A stretch of DNA of 5,833 nucleotides, from positions 1 to 5,833 of the forward strand of contig SHUN01000218.1 of assembly GCA_009697495.1 (NCBI GenBank). The letters are read 5' to 3'. Below are positions 1-5,296 of this stretch, one piece after another. The notes under the pieces are model-generated. The model was not told where the DNA came from. It saw only the letters and a list, made by a program, of their open reading frames with translations, and made no database searches. This DNA is from Bryobacterales bacterium. GTDB taxonomy: Bacteria; Acidobacteriota; Terriglobia; Bryobacterales; Bryobacteraceae. Position 1 is the stretch's first letter. Every line of letters begins with the position of its first letter. The translations under genes were made by a program, and so were the position numbers.

Positions 1-2
1 CG

Positions 3-107
3 CGGGACCGGAAGACCCCGGCGGCCACTCGGCGGTTGACTCGACTGGCCCGCCTGATCGCCGCGCAGCCGTTCGAGCCGATTCCCCGGCCGCCTCAAGC
101 TGAGTGA
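3..107 (+). CDS. C-terminal fragment of an unidentified protein (5' end outside window)
   Basis: An open frame enters from the left edge and ends at TGA 105-107, giving 34 residues that begin RDRKTPAATRRLTRLARL and end in a proline-rich tail. The first frame stops at 37-39. The second is open to 102 but reads as a Gly/Pro/Ser-rich shadow. The chosen frame has a plausible amphipathic Arg/Leu helix. The pattern Lys-Thr-Pro-Ala-x-x-Arg-Arg, then alternating Arg and aliphatic residues, resembles the C-terminal helix of YdeI/OmpD-associated-type proteins. With so few residues this is only a guess, and I do not assign a function. The stop overlaps a possible ATG at 107, in a TGATG arrangement. Confidence 0.4.
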   Translation, partial: RDRKTPAATRRLTRLARLIAAQPFEPIPRPPQAE

Positions 108-340
108 TGCTTATGGCCGCCGATTACTCAATGCCGAAGAAACTCCTGAGCCCGGACGCGAAGTCCCTTGTCTTTCGATCACGGAAGCTGACGATCACGG
201 CCCAGCATCGCAGGAAATATGCGCTACATCAAGCGTAGTTCGAGGGCTTCCCGGAACTGGCGGGCGCGGTAATTAAAGCGTTGGCAGGGTGGCCGGAAGG
301 CAGCAAGTCGGGCGGGCGCGGATGCCCCTTCGTGGGTTAA
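107..340 (+). pseudogene. Possible decayed short ORF with in-frame TAG
   Basis: From ATG 107 a frame runs 43 codons to TAG 236-238 and then continues open for another 33 codons to TAA 338-340. The second half contains a protein-like stretch, FEGFPELAGAVIKALAGWPE, with no start codon of its own except a GTG near its end. The first half is basic and contains RSRKLTITAQHRRKYALHQ. I do not recognise the product. It may be the relic of a small gene split by a nonsense change (CAG or AAG to TAG), or simply non-coding DNA that is open by chance. No ribosome binding site is evident, although the ATG overlaps the stop of the preceding frame. Apart from this frame, the 108-353 gap contains only the direct repeat at 176-200 and a weak promoter candidate at 338. 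Confidence 0.2.
176..200. repeat. Pair of 9-bp direct repeats
   Basis: CGATCACGG occurs at 176-184 and again at 192-200, a centre-to-centre distance of 16 bp. Each copy contains the palindrome GATC. The pair lies in the gene-poor stretch about 150 bp upstream of the toxin-antitoxin module. It could be a binding site, but a 16-bp offset is not an obvious helical multiple, and chance or a coding relic is equally possible. Confidence 0.35.
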
Positions 341-346
341 GCTGAA
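338..346 (+). promoter_or_regulatory. Weak candidate -10/operator upstream of the DUF433-DUF5615 module
   Basis: TAAGCT at 338-343 fits the TAnnnT core of a -10 box and lies within the imperfect palindrome TTAAGCTGAA (337-346; 8 of 10 positions symmetric). Antitoxins usually bind palindromes over their own promoter, so the position is sensible, 8 to 14 nt before the possible starts at 354 and 360. No good -35 box is visible, and the palindrome is short. This is a tentative call. Confidence 0.2.
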
Positions 347-353
347 AGCGGAC

Positions 354-674
354 GTGATTATGCCCAGAAAATTCATCGAGCTCCGGGAGGAAGACTTCTA
401 TTTGATTGGAAGCCGCGTGCCTATTGACGCCGTAGTCTACCAATACCGCAACGGCGAAGATCCCGAAACCATTCAGTCCAATTATCCGACACTGACGTTG
501 GAGCAGGTCGAGGGTGCGATCAGCTTCTACTTGAACCACAAAGATGAAGTGGACCAAGTGATTGCGAGACGCAGGCGCGAGGAAGAAGCGTGGGTTGCGG
601 CAAATCCGACGCCCCCCGATATTGTGGAGAAGTTTGAGCGGATGCGACGGCAGATGTTGGCGCGGCGCGGCTGA
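354..674 (+). CDS. DUF433 domain protein, VapB-like antitoxin
   Basis: The 106-residue product carries a DUF433 domain at about residues 8-62. It has the recognisable Gly-Ser-Arg-Val-Pro-Ile-Asp (19-25), Tyr-Arg-Asn-Gly-Glu-Asp-Pro-Glu-Thr-Ile (31-40) and Leu-Thr-Leu-Glu-Gln-Val-x-x-Ala-Ile (47-56) blocks of the family. Residues 64-106 form a charged Arg/Glu-rich helical tail, the part expected to wrap the toxin. In the family, DUF433 proteins are winged-helix-like DNA-binding antitoxins that neutralise a PIN-type RNase and repress their own operon. The gene for such a toxin follows 3 nt downstream. The start could be GTG 354 or ATG 360; neither has a clear Shine-Dalgarno sequence, and the choice changes only two residues. 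A hand count of 361-420 gives 31/60 GC, below parts of the downstream genes, which fits a mobile module. Confidence 0.88.
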   Translation: MIMPRKFIELREEDFYLIGSRVPIDAVVYQYRNGEDPETIQSNYPTLTLEQVEGAISFYLNHKDEVDQVIARRRREEEAWVAANPTPPDIVEKFERMRRQMLARRG

Positions 675-677
675 CGA

Positions 678-1031
678 ATGATTCGATTTCTTGCGGATGC
701 CAACTTCAACTTTTCGATCGTAAAGGGATGCAGGCATCGCGAGCCGGCGATGGACTTTCTTTCCGCGAATGAGGCAGGACTGGACGGCATTCCCGACCCT
801 GACGTGTTGGCAATCGCGTCAGACGAGAATCGAATTCTTGTCACTCACGGTATTAAGACCATGCCCCAGCATTTTGGCGACTTTCTGATGACGGTCCGAT
901 CCTGTCCCGGCGTATTTTTGGTGAGCCAAGACGAAGCGATTGCGGTCGTTGTAGATGAGCTGGTGCTGATTTGGGCAGCATCCGACGCGCAAGAGTGGGA
1001 AAACCGAATCGTAAAGCTTCCGCGCCTGTAA
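678..1031 (+). CDS. DUF5615 PIN-like domain protein, VapC-like toxin
   Basis: This 117-residue protein matches the DUF5615 (PIN/Mut7-C-like) family over its whole length. It opens with Arg-Phe-Leu-Ala-Asp7-Ala-Asn, followed by Asp26, an Asp36/Asp40-Pro-Asp42 cluster, the Arg-Ile-Leu-Val-Thr-His57 strand, Thr-Met-Pro-x-His-Phe (61-66) and the late Leu-Ile-Trp-Ala-Ala-Ser helix (97-102). The expected role is a metal-dependent ribonuclease that cuts RNA and slows growth unless bound by its DUF433 partner. Antitoxin-first order and 3-nt spacing imply co-transcription and coupled translation; no separate ribosome binding site is seen. One oddity is that the acidic residue normally following Thr-His in this group (Thr-His-Asp) is Gly58 here (GGT at 849-851). 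Activity may therefore be reduced or lost. The line 841-900 is 30/60 GC. Confidence 0.87.
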   Translation: MIRFLADANFNFSIVKGCRHREPAMDFLSANEAGLDGIPDPDVLAIASDENRILVTHGIKTMPQHFGDFLMTVRSCPGVFLVSQDEAIAVVVDELVLIWAASDAQEWENRIVKLPRL

Positions 1032-1048
1032 CGCGGATGGCGGCGGTG

Positions 1049-1054
1049 TAGACT
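1049..1054 (+). promoter_or_regulatory. Candidate -10 box, probably leaderless start for the serine hydrolase
   Basis: TAGACT at 1049-1054 lies six bases before ATG 1061. With usual -10 to start-site spacing, transcription would begin at or within a base or two of the A of the start codon, giving a leaderless mRNA. In agreement, there is no usable Shine-Dalgarno sequence: only GGG directly touching the ATG. The -35 position, 17 bp upstream (1026-1031, CTGTAA), matches the consensus at three of six bases and overlaps the toxin stop codon. This is inferred from sequence alone. Confidence 0.4.
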
Positions 1055-1060
1055 GTCGGG

Positions 1061-1993
1061 ATGAAACTTCTTGCCTTGACCGCGGCGTGCTGCGTGTTCG
1101 CCGGAGAACGGGACGCGGCAATCGCAGCGAAAATGCGGGAGATGATCGAGCAGAATGAAGTGCCGGGCGCGGTTACTGTGGTTGCGACTCGCGATGGCGT
1201 ATCGCATTTGGGTGTGATCGGGCACGGCGACGCCGCCAAAGCGCAGCCGCTGCGGAAGGATTCGATCTTCTGGATTGCTTCGATGACGAAGCCGGTGACT
1301 GCGGTGGCGGTGCTGATGATGCAGGACGAGGGGAGGCTGTCGATTGACGATCCCTTGTCGAAATACATTCCGGAGTTTGGCGCGAACGGCGTGACGCTGC
1401 GGCATATGTTGACGCATACGTCGGGGATGGGCGAATCGACAACGGAGGAGTGGGCGACGGCGAGAAAGCTGGCGGACATGGCGCCGATCTATGCGAAGAA
1501 GCCCTTGGGATTTGCGCCGGGAAGCCAGTGGCGGTATTGCCAATCGGGGATCAACATGTTGGGGCGCGTCGTGGAAATTGTGTCGGGCATGCCGATTGAT
1601 CAGTTTTTCGCGGCGCGGATTTTCAAGCCATTGGGGATGAAGGGCACGACGTTTTATTTGGCGGCGCGCAGGGATGGGGAGAAGTTGGTGGACGCGCCGA
1701 ATGGCGGGTTGTTTTCGACGGGGCCCGATTACGCGCGGTTCGCGCGAATGTTGCTGCGTCGCGGTGAATTGGAGGGGAAGCGCTTTTTGACCGCGGCGGC
1801 GTTCGCGTTGATCACGTCGATTCAAACCGGTTCCTTGCAGGCGGGCTTTAGACCGGGGCATGGCGGAGCGTACGGGACGCAGAGCGGCGCGGCGCTGATC
1901 CTGATGGTGCGGCGGATCAACTTCCGGAACTCCGACGATTCGCCCGTGCGGATGGCATTTCAGACGGCGGCGAGGAAACAATGGCGAGCTTAA
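1061..1993 (+). CDS. Exported serine beta-lactamase-family hydrolase (EstB/class C type), shortened
   Basis: The 310-residue product belongs to the beta-lactamase/penicillin-binding-protein-like serine hydrolases: esterases, D-aminopeptidases and similar, often not true beta-lactamases. A short N-terminal hydrophobic segment (2-14, then Ala-Gly-Glu) suggests Sec export. The nucleophile motif is Ser74-Met-Thr-Lys77, the second motif Tyr159-Cys-Gln161 and the third His267-Gly-Gly269. Family blocks such as HMLTHTSGM (115-123), FAPGSQW (151-157) and NGGLFST (214-220) are intact. Family members as I know them are near 400 residues. Here the sequence jumps after Phe106, between Leu200 and Ala212, at Pro265-Gly266 and after Gln274, so loops and one core strand (the Trp-Gly-Leu-Gly-Trp region) seem absent, always in frame. 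It may be a reduced enzyme or a decaying gene. The substrate cannot be inferred. The C terminus overlaps the next gene by 13 bp. Confidence 0.85.
   Translation: MKLLALTAACCVFAGERDAAIAAKMREMIEQNEVPGAVTVVATRDGVSHLGVIGHGDAAKAQPLRKDSIFWIASMTKPVTAVAVLMMQDEGRLSIDDPLSKYIPEFGANGVTLRHMLTHTSGMGESTTEEWATARKLADMAPIYAKKPLGFAPGSQWRYCQSGINMLGRVVEIVSGMPIDQFFAARIFKPLGMKGTTFYLAARRDGEKLVDAPNGGLFSTGPDYARFARMLLRRGELEGKRFLTAAAFALITSIQTGSLQAGFRPGHGGAYGTQSGAALILMVRRINFRNSDDSPVRMAFQTAARKQWRA
1972..1978 (+). promoter_or_regulatory. Shine-Dalgarno site for the membrane-protein gene
   Basis: GAGGAAA lies within the last codons of the hydrolase gene, with GAGG ending 5 nt before ATG 1981. It is one of the clearer ribosome binding sites in the window and supports ATG 1981 as the true start despite the 13-bp overlap. 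Confidence 0.65.
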
Positions 1994-2736
1994 AACAGAT
2001 CGGCCACGCGTTCAAAGAACGCATATTGAAGCGCTACTTTGTCCGCTGGCACATGAGCGCGATTCTGTTAGCCACAGTGGCTTCGGGATTGCTGCTGGAC
2101 AAGACGTTTTTGCATTTCGGCTTTGGCGACATGGGATGGCGTTATGCGCTGTCGGTGTTGGGCGCGTATGGGTTCTTCTTTGCGCTGGTGCGAATGTGGG
2201 TTTGGTACGCGGCGGGGGTGGCGGTGCAGTTGAGTTTGCCGCGGAACATGGACCGTGGGGCGGATGGAATTGATTTGATTCCGGGAGGCGGGCGTACGGG
2301 GGATATTGGCTTCTCGGGATTTCGCGGCGGCGATGCCGGCGGGGGCGGCGCGTCGGATTTGTTCGACGCGCCCGCGATTTCATCGTCTGGCGGCGGCGGC
2401 GGTGGTTTTGATATCGGCATCGATCTGGACGACGGAATTTGGGTCTTGGTGGTGCTGGCGATTCTGGTAGCGATTATCTGCGGTGCCGGCGGGTATCTGA
2501 TCTGGATGGCACCGGAGATTTTGCCCGAGGTGGCTTTGGAATGCGCGGTCGGCGCGGGGCTGGTGCGGCAGTTGAAAGAGCCGACGGCGGGATGGGCCGG
2601 CCGGTTGTTGTGGAAGACGTGGATTCCACTCGCGCTTGTACTGGCGGCGGCGTACTTTGCGGGTATGTTTATCCAAAGCACGTGTCCCGGCGCCACGCAC
2701 GCGCGGGCGGCGCTGCACTGCGCTGTGAACCAGTAG
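1981..2736 (+). CDS. Uncharacterised membrane protein with glycine-rich linker
   Basis: This 251-residue protein has four likely membrane helices at about 26-42, 54-82, 154-177 and 213-231. The charged N terminus (Lys/Arg-rich, with RYFVRWHM at 18-25) suggests a cytoplasmic start. Between helices 2 and 3, residues 95-145 are rich in Gly, Asp and Ser and include six consecutive glycines (137-142), encoded by a GGC/GGT run at 2389-2406. This looks like a flexible, disordered loop, such as those seen in small TPM/YgcG-like membrane proteins. I know similar hypothetical proteins by their opening Arg-Trp-His-Met and paired helices but no assigned function. Two cysteines near the C terminus (235 and 247) could pair. 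The gene overlaps the hydrolase gene, so translation is probably coupled. Direct help to an exported hydrolase is only a contextual guess. Confidence 0.8.
   Translation: MASLKQIGHAFKERILKRYFVRWHMSAILLATVASGLLLDKTFLHFGFGDMGWRYALSVLGAYGFFFALVRMWVWYAAGVAVQLSLPRNMDRGADGIDLIPGGGRTGDIGFSGFRGGDAGGGGASDLFDAPAISSSGGGGGGFDIGIDLDDGIWVLVVLAILVAIICGAGGYLIWMAPEILPEVALECAVGAGLVRQLKEPTAGWAGRLLWKTWIPLALVLAAAYFAGMFIQSTCPGATHARAALHCAVNQ
2389..2406 (+). repeat. GGC/GGT trinucleotide run encoding Gly6
   Basis: Four GGC codons followed by two GGT codons form a perfect in-frame glycine run (residues 137-142 of the membrane protein). A further GC-only stretch at 2338-2352 encodes another Gly-rich block. Such runs can expand or contract by slippage in steps of three without breaking the frame. 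Confidence 0.75.
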
Positions 2737-2743
2737 GCCACTG

Positions 2744-2763
2744 TGATAGATTAAGGCGCAGGA
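2744..2763 (+). promoter_or_regulatory. Candidate extended -10 promoter and RBS before the DUF1553 gene
   Basis: TGATAGATT (2744-2752) fits an extended -10 element: TG, one base, then TAGATT. A GTGAAC hexamer at 2725-2730 is a weak -35 (three of six). Downstream, AGGA at 2760-2763 ends 4 nt before ATG 2768 and can serve as ribosome binding site. The transcript leader would be very short, under about ten bases, and might lack part of that site. The arrangement suggests that the DUF1553-DUF1501 pair has its own promoter, although readthrough from upstream is possible because no terminator is visible in the 31-bp gap. Confidence 0.4.
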
Positions 2764-2767
2764 CCCC

Positions 2768-5296
2768 ATGCGAATATTCCCGCTTCTCATCGCCGTAATT
2801 GGATTGATCGCGGCTCCGGCGCCTCCCCTGCCCGCCGGCGGCGCGGTGCGGGTGGAGATTTTTGAAGACATCGCGGCGGGGAAGGAATTCGATCTGACGG
2901 GTTTGACGGCGGTGGACCGCTATACCGAACCGGCATTCGCGTTTGTCCACACGCCGGCCAAGTTCGCGGCGAATGCCATACCGCTGGACCGTTCCACGCC
3001 CTATTACTTGCGCGCTTCCTACAAGCGCGATTTCGCGGCGGGCACGCATCAATTTCGTTTGCGGGCGCGGGGCGCGGCGCGGTTGTTAGTGGATGGGAAA
3101 TTAGTAGCGACTACGAAGGCGCAGAAGGCGAATACGTCGAGCGACGATCCGGTACCGTCGGCCATTGAACGCGCCAACTCGCCGCTGCGGCCCGTTATTT
3201 ATCCGCATCAGGACGCGGTGGTGCAATTGGATTTGACAGCGGGAGAACACGCCATTGAACTGATCGCGGCGGTGGGCGGGAAGGGGCTGTATCCGTCGAC
3301 GGGCGAATTGGCTGTGGGCGTTTCTCGAAACGGGGACGTGGACCACTTACTGGGTCCGGATGGTTCGCCGTTATTGACGGACGCGGCGTGGGCGGATTAT
3401 GTGGCGTCGTCGTTTGCCCGTCATTACGATTCCGACACGACGCGACGGCGTGCGGTGAGCCGGGAAGTAACGGCGGCCTGGGCGGAGCGGCACAAGGCGC
3501 TGCGAGCGAAGATGGGCGCGTTGCCGGCGGGTCTTTCGGTGGATGGATTTATCGACGCGAAACTAAGCGAGGCCGGCGTGAAGCCAACGGCGGCGTTGAC
3601 TGATTTGGAATTCTTGCGGCGCGTGACGTTGGACGCGACGGGCCTGATTCCGGCCCCCGTCCAAGTGCGGGCATTCTTAAAAGACGACGCGGCGACGCGG
3701 CGGGGAAAGGCGATTGACAGGCTGGTGAACGATCCGTCGTGGGCCGACCATTGGGTGGGTTACTGGCAGGACGTACTGGCGGAGAATCCGGGAATTTTGA
3801 AACCCGATTTGAACAACACCGGGCCGTTCCGGTGGTGGATGCACCAATCGTTTTCGGACAACATTTCCTTCGACCGCTTTGTCGCGGATCTGGTGCAGAT
3901 GGAGGGATCGGCATCGCTGGGCGGCCCGGCGTCCTTCGCGTTGGCGACGTTGAACGATGCGCCGATGGCGGCGAAGGCCGACATACTCGGACAAGCGTTT
4001 TTGGGCCAGAAAATGAGCTGCGCGCGCTGTCATGACGCGCCGTTTCATCCATTCAAACAAAAGGATCTGTTCGCGATGGCGGCGATGCTCAACGGCAAGC
4101 CCGTGAAACTTCCGGTGACGAGCACGGTGCCGCAGGGAGAAGGCGGGCGGAAGCCGGCGGTGCATTCGGCGTTGAAACCCGGCGAGATGATCGCGCCGGA
4201 ATGGCCGTTCGCGAAACTCGTGGCTCACGCGGAAGGTGCCGAGCTGCCGGCGGCTGGGAGTGTGGCCACGCGGCGGGAGCTTGCTTCGTATATCATTTCG
4301 CCGGAGAACGAGCGGTTTGCGCAAGTGGTGGCGAACCGGGTTTGGAAGCGGTATATGGGCGTCGGGATTGTGGAACCGGCCGACGACTGGTCGCGCGGGC
4401 GGGCGTCGCATCCGGAGTTGCTGTCGTATCTGGCGAAGGAGTTTATGGCGTCGGGTTACGACATGAAGCACCTGGCGAAATTGATATTGCAGTCGCGGGC
4501 GTATCAGCGGAAGGCGGCCGGTTTGCCGGCGGATCAATTGAGTTCTTCGAAGCGATTTTTCGCGGGGCCGGCGCATCGGAATTTGACGGCGGAGCAGTTG
4601 GTTGATTCGTTGCATTTCGCTGCCGGGAAGACGTTTGATTGTGAAGAGATGAATTTGAATCCGGCGGGGGACCGGACGGCCAAGCAGTTTTTGAATTTGG
4701 GGAATCCGGCGCGGGGCTGGCAGATGACGGCGTTGTCGAATGAGAGGGACCGGCCGGCGTTGGCGCTGCCGATTGCGCAGTCGATTGTGGATGTGATGAC
4801 GACGTTTGGGTGGCGGCAGTCGCGGCAGAGTCCGGCGACGGACCGGGATGACGCGGCGTCGGCGATGCAGACGCTGATATTGGCCAATGGCGTGTTGGGG
4901 ACTCGAATGGCGCGGCTGTCCGATGATTCGGCTTTTACCGCAATGGCGCTTGGCGAGTTGCCCGCGGCGGAGTTGGTGGTTGAGACATTTATACGGGTCT
5001 TGTCGCGGCCTCCGGAGGCAAGGGAACGGGCGTCATTCACGCGGCTGCTGGAACCGGTGTATGGGGACCGCGTGGTGGCGGGCGCAAAGGCGCGGGCGAC
5101 GAAGCGCGAGAGCGATGGGCGCGTGTCGTGGTCGAACCATTTGAGCGCGGAAGCGAGCCTGATCCGGATGGACGAAGAGCGAAAGCTGCGGTACGGCGAT
5201 CAGCCGACGGCGCGGCTGACCAAGGCGTTCCGGGAGCGTTACGAAGATATGCTGTGGGCGTTGATGAACTCGCCGGAATTTGCGATGGCGCCATGA
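2768..5296 (+). CDS. Exported PA14-like/DUF1549/DUF1553 protein with CxxCH motif
   Basis: The 842-residue product starts with a Sec signal peptide (hydrophobic 3-22, then Pro-Ala-Gly-Gly-Ala). Residues about 27-190 form a PA14-like beta-rich domain: FRLRARGAARLLVDGKLV at 96-113, then an AGEHAIELIA strand (158-167) and LYPSTGE. DUF1549 spans about 256-450, with the Leu-Arg-Arg-Val-Thr-Leu-Asp-x-Thr-Gly-Leu-Ile-Pro block at 283-295 and Cys418-Ala-Arg-Cys421-His422 followed by DAPFHPF. DUF1553 starts at about 500 (TRRELASYI, NRVWKRYMG, HPELLSYLA, SRAYQR) and continues to the C-terminal MNSPEF box. The family is abundant in Planctomycetes, Verrucomicrobia and Acidobacteria, and is nearly always followed by a DUF1501 gene, as here. 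The CxxCH looks like a c-type heme site, but heme binding and the reaction are unproven; the PA14 part suggests glycan contact. ATG 2768 has AGGA upstream. Confidence 0.93.
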   Translation: MRIFPLLIAVIGLIAAPAPPLPAGGAVRVEIFEDIAAGKEFDLTGLTAVDRYTEPAFAFVHTPAKFAANAIPLDRSTPYYLRASYKRDFAAGTHQFRLRARGAARLLVDGKLVATTKAQKANTSSDDPVPSAIERANSPLRPVIYPHQDAVVQLDLTAGEHAIELIAAVGGKGLYPSTGELAVGVSRNGDVDHLLGPDGSPLLTDAAWADYVASSFARHYDSDTTRRRAVSREVTAAWAERHKALRAKMGALPAGLSVDGFIDAKLSEAGVKPTAALTDLEFLRRVTLDATGLIPAPVQVRAFLKDDAATRRGKAIDRLVNDPSWADHWVGYWQDVLAENPGILKPDLNNTGPFRWWMHQSFSDNISFDRFVADLVQMEGSASLGGPASFALATLNDAPMAAKADILGQAFLGQKMSCARCHDAPFHPFKQKDLFAMAAMLNGKPVKLPVTSTVPQGEGGRKPAVHSALKPGEMIAPEWPFAKLVAHAEGAELPAAGSVATRRELASYIISPENERFAQVVANRVWKRYMGVGIVEPADDWSRGRASHPELLSYLAKEFMASGYDMKHLAKLILQSRAYQRKAAGLPADQLSSSKRFFAGPAHRNLTAEQLVDSLHFAAGKTFDCEEMNLNPAGDRTAKQFLNLGNPARGWQMTALSNERDRPALALPIAQSIVDVMTTFGWRQSRQSPATDRDDAASAMQTLILANGVLGTRMARLSDDSAFTAMALGELPAAELVVETFIRVLSRPPEARERASFTRLLEPVYGDRVVAGAKARATKRESDGRVSWSNHLSAEASLIRMDEERKLRYGDQPTARLTKAFRERYEDMLWALMNSPEFAMAP

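Noticed and set aside
1032..1060. Terminator after the toxin gene
   Set aside because: The 29-bp gap contains no stem-loop or T-run, so readthrough into the hydrolase gene is possible.
1085..1093. Lipoprotein lipobox at Cys10/Cys11 of the serine hydrolase
   Set aside because: The residues before the cysteines (Thr-Ala-Ala) lack the usual Leu/Val at -3, and the next option is no better. A short Sec signal is more likely.
845..1981. Long antisense open frame of 378 codons opposite the toxin and serine hydrolase genes
   Set aside because: Its translation is an Arg/Pro/His-rich low-complexity product with no domain, while the opposite strand encodes clear motifs. It is a shadow created by GC-rich codon usage.
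2737..2767. Terminator between the membrane-protein gene and the DUF1553 gene
   Set aside because: No GC-rich inverted repeat or T-run is present in this 31-bp gap. Only promoter-like elements are visible.
4019..4033. CxxCH taken as proof of a cytochrome c domain
   Set aside because: The motif lies inside DUF1549, where CxxCH-His-Asp is a normal family block. There is no separate cytochrome fold around it, so I note possible heme binding only.
3677..4615. Antisense open frame of 312 codons within the DUF1553 gene
   Set aside because: Arg/Pro-rich product without recognisable motifs, lying entirely opposite conserved DUF1549/DUF1553 sequence. Treated as a shadow.
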